The notes: generated by a model not told the origin, from the letters alone. Positions 9,862-18,991 are shown, counted from the first letter of the stretch. The stretch is DNA of 64,000 nt from Flavonifractor sp. AGMB03687 (GCF_017811815.1 NZ_JADKZI010000003.1:62001-126000), one strand, 5' to 3'. Numbers and translations are program-made.

Positions 9862-12207
9862 TTACCGCTTGCTCAGCCGGAGCACCAGTGCCGTGCGGTC
9901 GTCCGCTGTCTCGGCCTGATGCTCGCTCTCATCAATAAGGGCCTGGGCCAGCTCCCGAGGGCTGGTCCCGTCAAAGGCGGCCAGCTTGTCCCGCACCCAC
10001 TGGTCGGGCTGACCGCCGGTCACCCCGTCAGTGACCAACAGCACACAGTCCCCCGCCTCCAGCTTCAGATGGGTCACGTCGGGGGAGCCGCCCTCCCCGC
10101 CCGCCAGTCCGGCGGGCAGCGCACAGCCGGTGACCCGGCTGACGGCGGTCCCCTTCTTCACATAGCTGGGGGCGGCGCCGTACTTGTAGATGTCCCCCTC
10201 GCCGGTGAACAGATCCACCCGCAGCAGGTCGATGGTGGTGAAACCGATCTCCTCCTCCCCCCGGAGAGCCAGGGCTGCGCTGAGGGTACGCAGGGCGTTT
10301 TCCGGCCGCACACCGGCCCGGAGGAATTGCTCCAGCAGCCGCACCGCCAGGGTGCTCTCCCGCTCGGCCAATCGGCCGGAGCCCATACCGTCACACAGCA
10401 GCACATAGAGGGCCCCGTCGTTGTGCTTGAACCAGGCCCCCGTGTCTCCCGACACCGTCTGCCCATCCTTTTTCCGGGCGGCCACACCGGCCACCGCCAT
10501 CAGGGGTTCGCTCTGTACCAGCACCAGCTTGTCTCGCCGGTCCCCCTCCACCAGCCGCAGAGGGAAGTTCATCAGCTTGGACAGCTTTTCCACCTGGGCA
10601 CTCTGCCGCAGGGGGGACAGGCCCGCACCCTCCAGCTCCAGCCGCAGGTGGCCCGCCTCGTCGTAGTAGACCGCCAGCTCACACTCGATGCCCTGGGCGG
10701 TGAGGTACTGGCGCAGCCGTTTCTCCCGCACCGGGTCGGGGATCAGTTCCGCACTGAGCTCGGCGGCCGCCGCCCCCAGTACCTCCGCCAGCTCCCCATA
10801 CTGGCGGCACACCGCCGCCCGGTTCTCCTTCAGCCGGTTCTGGTACTGCCGCCGGTAGAGCAGGGCCGCCAGCTCCTCATTGACGGCGGTAAGCAGCTCA
10901 GGGAATTTCATGCAGCGATTGGAGAAGTAGGCGGGAAAATCTCCCCCCTCCCCCCTGCCCCGCTCCAGCATGGCGGGCAGGGCATCGTTGAGGGCGTTGT
11001 AGGTGGATACATAGTCCCGCTGCCAGCAGGAGGTGTTGAGAGGGCAGCGCTTGCACACCCGGTCCGCCGCCCGGTCAAAGACGGAGGCGGCATCGTTGTC
11101 GTTGGGTCCCGTGGGGCGTAGAGTCCCCCGCATAGACTCGTACAGGCTTTTGAAGGCGGCCGCCGTGTCCTCCATCCGGCCTTTTACGTAGGCCATGGCC
11201 CGCTCCTGGGTGCCGTGCCTGGGCTCCCGGGCCACCAGGGCCCCCACCTGCCGCAGCAGTTTGTCGGGCAGCAACATAAAGACCACCGAGGCGGCAAAGA
11301 CCTCGTAGAGCAGGGGAATGTAGAGGCCGTCCTTCCAGTTCCATAGCACCGCCATGGCGTTGGCCAGCACATAGGCCAGGGTGGCCGCCAGTTTGCTCTG
11401 CCGGTGGAACACCCCGGTCATCACACCCGCCAGGGCGTAGGCCATAGCGTAGAAGGGCATCCCGCCGGTGGACAGGTCCATGCCCAAACCCACCGCCACA
11501 CCGGCGGTGGCGCCCGCGCTGACACCCCCCTTGTAGGCCACCGCCATTACCGCCACGGCGGCGGCAAACCGGCCCACCGACAAATCTCCCAGCAGGGTCA
11601 GCTTGGACAGGGTGAGCAGCAGGGTGCCCAGTAGCAGAAGCAGGCTGATGGTCTGCCGGGCAGTAAGCCCCTCCTCCTCCCGCTTCTCTGTCCAGGGGGT
11701 AAAGGCGATGCGGTAGAAGTACACTGATGCGCCGCACAGCAGCAGTTCGGTGGCGAAAAAGACCAGACTCTCCGGTGTCCAGCCCTGATCGGAGAGGTAG
11801 ACGAAACCGGTGACCCCGTCGATGGCGGCGGCGGCCAGGGGCATGAACCAGCTCTTCCGGTAGGCCTTCACATCAAAGAAGGCAAAAGCCACCGAAAAGA
11901 CCAGCACGCTGGCCGCCACATACCGCAGCCCCTCGATCAGCCCCTCCATGGTGAGGTAGCCAAAGCAGGCCCCCATCAGGGCGCAGAAGCCGTCCAGCCC
12001 TGAGCCGGAGGCCCCCACTAGCCCCAGTCCGAAGGGGGCATAGCCCCCAAAGATCTCCGCTCCCGCCAGCAGGGCCCCCAGCAGGAAGCGGATGACGCAC
12101 TCGGCAAAGCGCACCAGCGCCGGGGCCCGGAATACCACCTTTCCCGTCTCCCGGGCCTCCTCCCGCAGGCGCGCCGCCTTGGTTTTCAGCTTTTCCTTTG
12201 TGGCCAT
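9862..12207 (-). CDS. spoIIE: Stage II sporulation protein E
   Basis: Membrane-bound PP2C-type phosphatase (781 residues) that dephosphorylates SpoIIAA and so activates sigma-F in the forespore. Residues about 30-320 hold around ten membrane segments. A central region follows, with a Cys cluster (CKRCPLNTSCWQRD) near residue 390. The C-terminal phosphatase has CDGMGSG near residue 604, EIGFTTIDLLRVDLFTGE and LLVTDGVTGG. The ATG at 12207 has AAAGGAG upstream. A TATACT lies in the leader, but I see no Spo0A box I would claim. The gene marks the organism as a spore former. Confidence 0.95.
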   Translation of the reverse strand: MATKEKLKTKAARLREEARETGKVVFRAPALVRFAECVIRFLLGALLAGAEIFGGYAPFGLGLVGASGSGLDGFCALMGACFGYLTMEGLIEGLRYVAASVLVFSVAFAFFDVKAYRKSWFMPLAAAAIDGVTGFVYLSDQGWTPESLVFFATELLLCGASVYFYRIAFTPWTEKREEEGLTARQTISLLLLLGTLLLTLSKLTLLGDLSVGRFAAAVAVMAVAYKGGVSAGATAGVAVGLGMDLSTGGMPFYAMAYALAGVMTGVFHRQSKLAATLAYVLANAMAVLWNWKDGLYIPLLYEVFAASVVFMLLPDKLLRQVGALVAREPRHGTQERAMAYVKGRMEDTAAAFKSLYESMRGTLRPTGPNDNDAASVFDRAADRVCKRCPLNTSCWQRDYVSTYNALNDALPAMLERGRGEGGDFPAYFSNRCMKFPELLTAVNEELAALLYRRQYQNRLKENRAAVCRQYGELAEVLGAAAAELSAELIPDPVREKRLRQYLTAQGIECELAVYYDEAGHLRLELEGAGLSPLRQSAQVEKLSKLMNFPLRLVEGDRRDKLVLVQSEPLMAVAGVAARKKDGQTVSGDTGAWFKHNDGALYVLLCDGMGSGRLAERESTLAVRLLEQFLRAGVRPENALRTLSAALALRGEEEIGFTTIDLLRVDLFTGEGDIYKYGAAPSYVKKGTAVSRVTGCALPAGLAGGEGGSPDVTHLKLEAGDCVLLVTDGVTGGQPDQWVRDKLAAFDGTSPRELAQALIDESEHQAETADDRTALVLRLSKR

Positions 12208-12330
12208 GGTCCCTGTCTCCTTTGCTCCCGGGGCTTATCCCCCGGCGTGTCAGAGACAGTATAAACCATATATTGGAAAAATCAGGTCGGATTGCGCCAA
12301 TCCCGCCCGACTTTCCGCCAGATGCTGCAA

Positions 12331-12362
12331 ACAGGTCCCAGGCCGTTGGCCTGGGACCTGTT
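12331..12362 (-). terminator. Terminator between the racemase gene and spoIIE
   Basis: ACAGGTCCCAGGCC and its exact complement enclose a 3-base loop, starting six bases after the racemase stop. The T-tract is short. Confidence 0.75.
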
Positions 12363-12367
12363 TCTGC

Positions 12368-13438
12368 TTATTTCACCACAATATCCACATAGGCGGAGGT
12401 GGTGGCATCCAGCACCGCCATATAGCCGCACCGGAACTCCAACCAGTCCCCCACCTGCACCTGCCCGCCGCAGTCCTCCACGTCCACGATCAGGTGGTCC
12501 GAGCTGGCTCCGATCATCTGGGCACCCGGCAGGATGGGGGTGAGGGCAGCCCAGGCTACATCCTGCTTGCCGGCGGCGCAGATGGCCCGCAGGCGCACGC
12601 CCCGGTCGGGGTACTCCGGTGTGTCTCCCTTGCCGTCCCGGCCCAGTTCCCCGATGGGCACCGAGGGCTTGCGCCGCAGCTCCACCACCTGGGCCTTGAA
12701 TCGGAAGGCGTCCTGATGGAGCCCCTCCAGAAACCGGTTGCCGGTGGTGTCCTCGCCGTAGAGCACCGCCTCCCCCATCCGCAGTTGGTTGACCCCGGCG
12801 GGCATCACGCCCTCCTCCAGCAGCTTGAGGGCGCAGGTACCGCCCGCCGACACCACCGAGATGGAAAAGCCGTAGGTTTCGTTGAGATACTCCCGCAGCT
12901 CCACCAATATGGCGGTGTTTTCCACCGAGGGCAGCACGCTGCCGTAGCACCCCACGTTGGTGCCCAGGCCTACCAGCTCCACCCCGGCACACTCCTTGAT
13001 CTGGGGAGCGATCTGGTCCAGCTGCTCCCGGCCAAACACCCCCTCCCGCAGGTCTCCCACATCGATCATCAGAATGATCGGGTGGACCTTGCCCTGCCGG
13101 AGGGCGGCTTCCGATACCGCCCGGATCACCTCGATCTGGCTCTGCATGCTCCAGTCCGCCCAGCGGACCACGTCCTCTGCCTCCGGGATGGCGGGGATGC
13201 GAATGAGCAGGTATTTCAGGCCGGGAATGGCCTCCTTGGCAGCCCGGATGTTGCGCAGACGGCTGTCGGCAAAGGAGGTGATCCCTCCTGCCATGGCCGC
13301 CCGGATCACCTCGGGCCGGGCGGAAAAACCTTTGGTGGCAAAGGCCAGCTCCACCCCCCGCTGGGTGCAGAAGTCGTTGAGTTTTTGGGCGTTTTCCGTT
13401 ACTTTCTGGGTGTCGATTTCCAGGATAGGCGCATACAT
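12368..13438 (-). CDS. Alanine/ornithine racemase family PLP enzyme (probable ornithine racemase)
   Basis: A 356-residue PLP enzyme with the alanine racemase-like N-terminal barrel. Lys at LAFATKGF is the expected PLP-binding residue. SFADSRLRNIRA, LMIDVGDLREGVF, GLGTNVGCYG, VSAGGTCALKL and QLRMGEAVLYG match the separate branch that includes clostridial ornithine racemase, which feeds D-ornithine into ornithine fermentation. The substrate is inferred from that branch; a different amino acid is possible, and no orn-pathway gene is in the window. A longer frame to 13630 exists, but the ATG at 13438 has AAAGGAGG upstream and lies correctly behind a promoter. Confidence 0.72.
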   Translation of the reverse strand: MYAPILEIDTQKVTENAQKLNDFCTQRGVELAFATKGFSARPEVIRAAMAGGITSFADSRLRNIRAAKEAIPGLKYLLIRIPAIPEAEDVVRWADWSMQSQIEVIRAVSEAALRQGKVHPIILMIDVGDLREGVFGREQLDQIAPQIKECAGVELVGLGTNVGCYGSVLPSVENTAILVELREYLNETYGFSISVVSAGGTCALKLLEEGVMPAGVNQLRMGEAVLYGEDTTGNRFLEGLHQDAFRFKAQVVELRRKPSVPIGELGRDGKGDTPEYPDRGVRLRAICAAGKQDVAWAALTPILPGAQMIGASSDHLIVDVEDCGGQVQVGDWLEFRCGYMAVLDATTSAYVDIVVK

Positions 13439-13475
13439 GACACGTTCCTCCTTTATCGATCGATCCTTTAAGCTC

Positions 13476-13504
13476 ATCATACCTCCTATTGAGCGCTCTG
13501 GCAA
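13476..13504 (-). promoter_or_regulatory. Promoter of the racemase gene
   Basis: Minus strand TTGCCA (13504-13499), 17 bases, TATGAT (13481-13476). It is back to back with the GntR promoter. Confidence 0.7.
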
Positions 13505-13522
13505 GAAAATGTTTCCTGCCCC

Positions 13523-13551
13523 TTGACAACCGTGTATATCTGTGTTATTAC
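13523..13551 (+). promoter_or_regulatory. Promoter of the GntR-ABC operon
   Basis: Perfect TTGACA (13523-13528), then a 17-base spacer to a weak TATTAC (13546-13551), which touches the operator. Confidence 0.6.
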
Positions 13552-13574
13552 TGTATATGTCAAGTATATACAGT
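13550..13574 (+). promoter_or_regulatory. Operator for the YtrA-type GntR repressor
   Basis: ACTGTATAT (13550-13558), seven bases, ATATACAGT (13566-13574): a perfect inverted repeat between the -10 region and the gntR start. Binding there would block the operon's own promoter, so autorepression is the likely mode. Confidence 0.75.
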
Positions 13575-13592
13575 ATGACAACGAGGTGCACC

Positions 13593-13976
13593 ATGGATAT
13601 CATCATCAGCAATTCCGGCGGCGTGCCCATTTATGACCAGATCACTCGGCAGATGAAGGGCCTCATCCTCCGGGGAGAGCTGCGTGAGGGGGAGGCCCTT
13701 CCCTCCATGCGGCTGCTGGCCAAGGAGCTGCGCATTTCCGTCATCACCACCAAACGAGCCTATGAAGAGCTGGAGCGGGACGGGTTCATCACCACGGTAC
13801 CGGGCAAGGGGTGCTTTGTGGCCCCCCGAAACCTGGAGCTGGTCCACGAGGAGACCCTCCGCCGGGCGGAGGAGCATCTGTCCCAGGCGGTGGATATCGC
13901 CAAGACCGGCGGGATCACCCTGGCCGAGCTGACCGAGACCCTCAGCCTTCTGTATGGAGAGGAAACGTATGAATAA
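13593..13976 (+). CDS. GntR family (YtrA subfamily) transcriptional regulator
   Basis: A 127-residue regulator with an N-terminal winged helix-turn-helix: VPIYDQITRQMKGLILRGEL, LPSMRLLAKELRISVITTKRAYEELERDGFI and the wing PGKGCFV. A short C-terminal helix region replaces the usual large effector domain, as in the YtrA branch, whose members normally repress a co-transcribed ABC exporter. GAGGTG precedes the ATG at 13593; an upstream in-frame start at 13542 would lie within the promoter. Its stop overlaps the next start (ATGAATAA), indicating coupled translation. Confidence 0.9.
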   Translation: MDIIISNSGGVPIYDQITRQMKGLILRGELREGEALPSMRLLAKELRISVITTKRAYEELERDGFITTVPGKGCFVAPRNLELVHEETLRRAEEHLSQAVDIAKTGGITLAELTETLSLLYGEETYE

Positions 13977-14829
13977 CGCATTGGAAGTATCCCATCTCAC
14001 CAAGGATTACGGCTCCTTCAAGCTGGACGACGTGTCCTTCACCGTGCCCGGCGGCACCATTATGGGCCTCATCGGGGAAAACGGGGCGGGCAAGTCCACC
14101 ACCATCAAGTGCGTCCTGAACATGGTCCACCGGGACGGGGGCAAAATCTCCGTGTTCGGTCTGGATGCCGTCGCCGATGAGCAGGCAGTAAAGTCTCAGC
14201 TGGGGGTGGTGCTGGACGACTGCGGCTATTACAACCCCTTTACCCCCGCCCAGCTAGACCGCATCCAGAAAGGCATCTACCCCCAGTGGGACAGCGGGCT
14301 TTTCAGGCAGTATCTGTCCAAGTTTTCTCTTTCCGAGAAAAAAGTCATCAAGGATTTTTCCAAAGGTATGCGCATGAAACTGGCTCTGGCCGCCGCCTTT
14401 GCCGTACGCCCCAAGCTGCTGATCCTGGATGAGGCCACCTCCGGCCTGGACCCGGTGGTGCGGGATGAGATCCTGGATGAATTTCTGGAGTTTATTCAGG
14501 ATGAAGACCACTCCATCCTCATCTCCAGCCACATTACCAGCGACCTGGAGAAGGTGGCAGACTATGTGACCTACCTCCACAAGGGTAAGGTGGCCCTCAC
14601 CGGGGCCAAGGATGAGCTGCTGGACACCTACGGCAAGCTGGTGTGCAGCCGTGCAGACCTGGAACAGGTGGACCCAGATCTGTTGGGTGGGTGCCGGATC
14701 GGCCAGTTTGGCTGTGAGGCGCTGGTCAAGGACCGGCACGGTTTCCGCCTCCGGTACCCCGATCTGACCGTGGAGCCCGCCAATCTGGAGGACATTATGA
14801 TCTTCACCGTAAAGGGGGATGCGCAATGA
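13969..14829 (+). CDS. ABC transporter ATP-binding protein
   Basis: ATPase subunit of 286 residues. Walker A is GENGAGKST; the signature is FSKGMRMKLALAAAFA (FSKGM replaces the usual LSGGQ); Walker B is LLILDEATSGLD; the switch His is in ISSHITSDLEKVADYV. This resembles YtrB/BcrA-type exporters linked to envelope stress. The ATG at 13969 overlaps the repressor stop by eight bases and has GGAGAGG upstream. The gene ends in an ATGA overlap with the permease gene. Confidence 0.93.
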   Translation: MNNALEVSHLTKDYGSFKLDDVSFTVPGGTIMGLIGENGAGKSTTIKCVLNMVHRDGGKISVFGLDAVADEQAVKSQLGVVLDDCGYYNPFTPAQLDRIQKGIYPQWDSGLFRQYLSKFSLSEKKVIKDFSKGMRMKLALAAAFAVRPKLLILDEATSGLDPVVRDEILDEFLEFIQDEDHSILISSHITSDLEKVADYVTYLHKGKVALTGAKDELLDTYGKLVCSRADLEQVDPDLLGGCRIGQFGCEALVKDRHGFRLRYPDLTVEPANLEDIMIFTVKGDAQ

Positions 14830-15470
14830 AGGGCCTGGTTTACAAAGATATCCTGGCTATGCGAAGGCTAGCAGGCACGTATCTGCTCTTCTTCCTGGTC
14901 TATGGCGGCCTGTCCGTGGCAGGCGTGTTCGACATCAGTGTGCTGGGCGGGATGGTGGTGCTTCTGGGGGCCATGGTCCCCATGTCCTCCATCAGTATGG
15001 ACGACGCCAGCGGCTGGGCACGCTTTGCGGTGGCCTCTCCCACTGGGCGGCGGGGCATTGTCAGCGGAAAGTATCTCTTCACCCTTCTGGCTCTGGTGGT
15101 CAGCACCGTTCTGGTAGGCCTGCTGCTGATGGGCTTCTCTCTCTTGGGCATCAGTGAGAATCGCCCCATAGACTGTCTGCTGATCACCCTCTGCTGCACT
15201 GGAGTGGCCCTGCTGATAGACGCTGTGCTCCTGCCTCTGACCTTTCAGTTCGGTGCGGAAAAGGCCCGCATCCTCAATACGATCCTGTTTGCCGCAGTAT
15301 TCGGCAGCATCGTGTTGCTAGGCGGCGCGGTCAGCAACGAACTGTCTCTCCCCGCCCCCCCTGCCTGGCTGATCTCCGCCCTTCCTGTGCTTCTCGGCCT
15401 GGCTGCTATCATCGGCTTTTTCATCTCCTACTGCATCTCCCAGGGCATTTATGCCAAAAAAGAGTTCTAA
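14826..15470 (+). CDS. ABC-2 type transporter permease
   Basis: Membrane partner of the preceding ATPase: 214 residues with about six hydrophobic helices (for example LAGTYLLFFLVYGGLSVAGVF and YLFTLLALVVSTVLVGLLLMG). The short loop SMDDASGWARFAVASPTGRRGIVSGKYL is typical of the YtrC/DUF-like ABC-2 family. Translation is coupled through the ATGA overlap. The exported substrate is unknown; lipids or peptide antibiotics are the usual guesses for this architecture. Confidence 0.88.
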   Translation: MKGLVYKDILAMRRLAGTYLLFFLVYGGLSVAGVFDISVLGGMVVLLGAMVPMSSISMDDASGWARFAVASPTGRRGIVSGKYLFTLLALVVSTVLVGLLLMGFSLLGISENRPIDCLLITLCCTGVALLIDAVLLPLTFQFGAEKARILNTILFAAVFGSIVLLGGAVSNELSLPAPPAWLISALPVLLGLAAIIGFFISYCISQGIYAKKEF

Positions 15471-15475
15471 ATCTG

Positions 15476-15514
15476 AAAAAACAGCCCCGGAGCATGGCTC
15501 CGGGGCTGTTTTTA
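15476..15514. terminator. Bidirectional terminator
   Basis: AAAAACAGCCCCGGAGC pairs with GCTCCGGGGCTGTTTTT around ATG. It is shared by the GntR-ABC operon and the converging rhomboid-like gene. Confidence 0.92.
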
Positions 15515-15517
15515 TGC

Positions 15518-16399
15518 TTACTGGATATGCACGTGGTTGTGGATGTGCTCCGAGCAGTAGCAGTAATAGCCGTTGCACTTGGAGCAGTACCGGAACTCCT
15601 CGTCCGGGTAATCGGTATCGGTCTTGCCGCACACCGCGCACTTGTGGATATAGCCCTTGGTCTGCTGGGCGTGCTTAGTCGCCTGCTTGAAGTTGACGGT
15701 CTGCCGGGAAGTCCGGTGGGCGGTCTGCCGCTTTACCCGGCCCATGGTAGCCATCAGATCATCCCAGAAGAAGATCAGGTAGTTCAGGATGGCCACGATG
15801 GGGGCCACCACGCCCACCAGGGCGAACATACCGATGGTGGGGATCTGCAGCAGGCTGCGGATGATGTCAAAGGCAAAGAGGGCGGCATCAAACCAGGCCA
15901 GCCACTTGACCTTGATGGGGATCACAAAGAAAAGCAGCACCTGCATGTCCCCATACAGGGTGGCAAAGGAGAAGAACAGGGACAGGTTCACATAGTACAT
16001 GGAGATGGTAGCCACCGGGTAGGGCAGAATCAGATAGATGATAAAGCCCGCGATGATGTTGAGCACCAGTCCCAGCAGGTAGAACACAGTAAACTTGGTG
16101 GTGCCCCACTGCCGCTCCAGAATGGAGCCGATCCAGTAGTAGAAATACAGCGAGATGGCCAGGAAAAACAGGCTGTTGTTTTCCGGCACAAAGATAAAGG
16201 TGACCAGCCGCCACACCTCGCCCCGCAGAATGTAGTAGGGAACAAAGGACAGAGCGGAGGACAGGGAAAAGCCCATGCTGAACTGGTCCAGCAGCCACAC
16301 CAGCGCATTGCCGATGACCACCACCATCATCAGATTGGGGATACCGAACCGGGGATGCTTGTAGCAGAACCGATCCAGCCAGTTTTGAATGAATCTCAA
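15518..16399 (-). CDS. Rhomboid-like membrane protein with C-terminal zinc ribbon, probably not a protease
   Basis: A 293-residue protein with about six membrane segments in residues 20-220 and a rhomboid-like layout (GEVWRLVTFIFVPENN in the L1 loop, then LEFYYWIGSILERQWG-like helix 2). The catalytic GxSG serine motif is absent: the matching helix reads YYVNLSLFFSFATLYGD, and I see no catalytic His. The cytosolic tail ends in a Cys-rich ribbon with CAVCG and CSKCNGYYCYCSEH. It is therefore best seen as a pseudoprotease or binding protein. The start is a TTG at 16399 with GGGAGG nine bases upstream; no ATG fits. Confidence 0.75.
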   Translation of the reverse strand: MRFIQNWLDRFCYKHPRFGIPNLMMVVVIGNALVWLLDQFSMGFSLSSALSFVPYYILRGEVWRLVTFIFVPENNSLFFLAISLYFYYWIGSILERQWGTTKFTVFYLLGLVLNIIAGFIIYLILPYPVATISMYYVNLSLFFSFATLYGDMQVLLFFVIPIKVKWLAWFDAALFAFDIIRSLLQIPTIGMFALVGVVAPIVAILNYLIFFWDDLMATMGRVKRQTAHRTSRQTVNFKQATKHAQQTKGYIHKCAVCGKTDTDYPDEEFRYCSKCNGYYCYCSEHIHNHVHIQ

Positions 16400-16504
16400 A
16401 GAATACTACCTCCCGCGGGGCAGCGCACCGCCCCATTTTCCATGTGCCCCAGTGTAGCAGGGCCGCGGGGAAAATTCCCAAACAAATTGTAAATTTTCCA
16501 TCCG

Positions 16505-18823
16505 TTATTTCAGAATCTTGCGGATCTTCTCCTTCATGCCGGGGGTGAGCATCTTGGCCGCCGCACGGTAGGGCAGGGGCGGCGTGGTGAGATACTTCTG
16601 CTCCACCTGATCGAAGGGCATAGCGGCGAAAGCGGCGAAAAAGGCTCCCCGCTTGGCGTTGTGGGTCAGGGGGAAGGCCAGCCGGGGATTGCCGGCCACC
16701 GCCTCGGCCAGAGGCCGCTCCATCTGTCCCAGCTTGTCCGCCAGGGTGTCAAACACCTTCTGGCCCTTGGCGCTGTTGACCAGCACCAGGGACACGCCCT
16801 TCTCCCGGTCAGTGGGCAGGTTCAGCTTGGGGTCCAGCCCCCAGAAATCGCCCAGGGTCAGGTCCGCCGGGCGGCTGGTGCTGGTATACCGGCACTTGGA
16901 ACACACCGGCCGCAGAAAGAGCTGCATGCCGAAGCCCCGGCCGAAGGTGGTGCGGTGGAGGGGCGTGGTAGTGGTGCCGCCGTCGGCAAAGCGGACGGTC
17001 ATGTGGGAGTGGGACCAGCCGTGGGCCTTGTCCCGGAATCGCAGGCCGGTGACCGGCGCGCCGTGCTCTGTACCCAGCTTCTTCAGGTAAGCCTGAAACA
17101 CCGCAGGAGAGGGCACGCCGTTGCACACCAGGTCGCAGGTCAGCAGATTGTCGTAATCCCGGCCCAGATAGTGCTTCAGGCCGTCCACCTGGCAGGCCAG
17201 GCCGGTGAAGAGCACCTGCTTGCCCGCCTCCAGCTGTTCCTTCACCTGATGGAAGGTTTCCCCAAGATCGCTCTGAACATACTTGGAGCCCCGCATGGCC
17301 GCCAGTTCCTTCTCATTGGAGGCGCAGGTATGCCGCACAGTCATATAGCCATCAAAGGCGGCACCATACACCACGCCGCCCTGATTCAGCACATGGCCGG
17401 CCAGCAGGGAGAACACACCGCCGGAGGAGCTGCCCGCCCGGACGGTATCGTCCCGGTTCCACACCGCGTGGGCGCAGTTGGGATCGGGGCCCTTCACCGG
17501 CTGGGTGAGGGCGGGGCAGGCCTTTTCACACTTGCGGCAGAGGATGCAGCTCTCCCCTACCACCGGACGCAGGAAGCCCTCGTGGTCGGGCTTCATTTGA
17601 ATGGCGCCCACCGGACAGACGGCGGCACAGGCGGTACAGCCGGTGCAGTCCTCCGCCTTGCACAGGTCGGGTCCGTTGGTTCCCTGGGGAACGCTCTTCT
17701 CCTCCGGCAGGGCAGTCCCCTCCACCGCCGCCTTCAGGTAGGCCAGGCAGTCGGCCCGTTCGGCCTCCAGACGCTCATAGACCTGGTCGTAGTCCATTTT
17801 GGCGTCGATGGGCGCGGTGGTGTCCAGGCCGATGATGCGGTCGGCGCATCCCAGCCGGGAGAGCAGGCTGTAAATGCGGGAGAAGGTGGGCTCCCGCCGC
17901 TCCTTGGGGGACATGGAGGTAAAGAAATCCTTCTTGAACTGGAGGGAGAAGGCAGCGCCGTGGAAGGAGTTGGTCACCACGGCGGCGGCATGCTGGAACA
18001 GGCCCAAGAACTCCCGGGGGCCCGCATCAAAGACGATCTCCTTGGCGCCGTCGATCTTCCGCCGGGCGCCCGCCAGCTGGACGATGGGCCAGCCGGTCCG
18101 CCGGGACAGGGCCAGGGCGTAGGGGGCCGCCTCGCCGGGATCGGAGACGAAGTAGCACAGAATGTAGGGGCCCTGGTGCTGGGGGGCCGCCGCCAGCTTG
18201 CCCCAGTCGTCGCCGTTGAGCAGCAGGGTGGGATCCAGCACCACCTTGGCCTCCCGGCCCGCCGCCTCCCGGACCAGCACCTGTCCCCGCTTCTCCCGGA
18301 CGGAGAGGGCGGAGAAGGGCTCCAGGAACCGCTTGAGCTGGGCTTCCTTATCCTCCGGCAGCTGGGGCACACCCAGGCTGGGGGCGTAGGCAATGCGGCG
18401 GCCCTCCTTCACAAAGTCCAGCAGGAAGGCGGGGTCAAACTGCTTGTCCTGGAAGATATAGGGGTTCCAGATCTGGTCGCTGCCCGACACGTACACGTCG
18501 TATGCAGGGGGCTGCTCCCGCAGCTGTTCAAAGGAGGTGTAGCGCTGGGGAGACAGATCCATCTCCTGGGCCACAAACGCCTCAAAGCGCTGGAACCGCC
18601 GCTGGAAGGCGGCGTAGTGGAGGGCGGTGTGGGCATCAGACGCCATATCCCGCACCGACCGGCTCTTCTTGAAGATCTGGTTGGTGCGGGTGGTATGGGG
18701 CAGACGATAATCAATGATCTGGCACTCGTGGCCCAGACCCTGGATGGCCTTCATGGTGGCCAGGGCCTGAAGCTGTGCGCCGTAATGATGGGCAAAGTGG
18801 AATGTAATGAGTCCGGTGCGCAT
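16505..18823 (-). CDS. Fusion of polysaccharide pyruvyl transferase and F420 hydrogenase/dehydrogenase beta-like domains
   Basis: A single 772-residue chain. Residues about 1-375 form a polysaccharide pyruvyltransferase domain (GAQLQALATMKAI, YVSGSDQIWNP, VVTNSFHGAAFSLQFKK). Residues about 385-440 hold two 4Fe-4S motifs, each CxxCxxCxxxCP. Residues about 455-772 are the FrhB/FdhB N and C domains (SSGGVFSLLA, GSKYVQSDLG, FTGLACQVDGLKHYLG, LVCNGVPSPAVF, RPADLTLGDFWG). The two activities are often neighbouring genes in surface-polysaccharide clusters. Here they are fused, suggesting an iron-sulfur/flavin reductase working on the same glycan as the pyruvyl/ketal transferase. No other glycan genes are nearby. 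GAGGAG precedes the ATG. Confidence 0.85.
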   Translation of the reverse strand: MRTGLITFHFAHHYGAQLQALATMKAIQGLGHECQIIDYRLPHTTRTNQIFKKSRSVRDMASDAHTALHYAAFQRRFQRFEAFVAQEMDLSPQRYTSFEQLREQPPAYDVYVSGSDQIWNPYIFQDKQFDPAFLLDFVKEGRRIAYAPSLGVPQLPEDKEAQLKRFLEPFSALSVREKRGQVLVREAAGREAKVVLDPTLLLNGDDWGKLAAAPQHQGPYILCYFVSDPGEAAPYALALSRRTGWPIVQLAGARRKIDGAKEIVFDAGPREFLGLFQHAAAVVTNSFHGAAFSLQFKKDFFTSMSPKERREPTFSRIYSLLSRLGCADRIIGLDTTAPIDAKMDYDQVYERLEAERADCLAYLKAAVEGTALPEEKSVPQGTNGPDLCKAEDCTGCTACAAVCPVGAIQMKPDHEGFLRPVVGESCILCRKCEKACPALTQPVKGPDPNCAHAVWNRDDTVRAGSSSGGVFSLLAGHVLNQGGVVYGAAFDGYMTVRHTCASNEKELAAMRGSKYVQSDLGETFHQVKEQLEAGKQVLFTGLACQVDGLKHYLGRDYDNLLTCDLVCNGVPSPAVFQAYLKKLGTEHGAPVTGLRFRDKAHGWSHSHMTVRFADGGTTTTPLHRTTFGRGFGMQLFLRPVCSKCRYTSTSRPADLTLGDFWGLDPKLNLPTDREKGVSLVLVNSAKGQKVFDTLADKLGQMERPLAEAVAGNPRLAFPLTHNAKRGAFFAAFAAMPFDQVEQKYLTTPPLPYRAAAKMLTPGMKEKIRKILK

Positions 18824-18962
18824 AGGCTCACTCCTCGTTTGTCAGCGGATGATTTAGATTCTATTTAGTATACCACAGGTCCGCCCCGTTGTATATCGCC
18901 GGATTAGACATTCCGTTTATTCTGTCCGAAATACAGACAGCATTTTCTTTTTGTCTATGGCA

Positions 18963-18991
18963 TTGCGGGCTAGAACCCGGTATGATATGAT
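18963..18991 (+). promoter_or_regulatory. Candidate promoter of the radical SAM-SAHH operon
   Basis: TTGCGG, 17 bases, TATGAT. The 249-base divergent gap also holds a TATACT on the minus strand near 18868 that could serve the fusion gene. Nothing else is clear there. Confidence 0.5.

Noticed and set aside
11404-12207. Spo0A box in front of spoIIE
   Set aside because: Expected from known sporulation genes, but no TGTCGAA-like site was found in the leader or upstream.
16661-18868. 735-codon frame opposite the pyruvyltransferase fusion
   Set aside because: Shadow of the real gene; sequence is low-complexity His/Gly/Leu.
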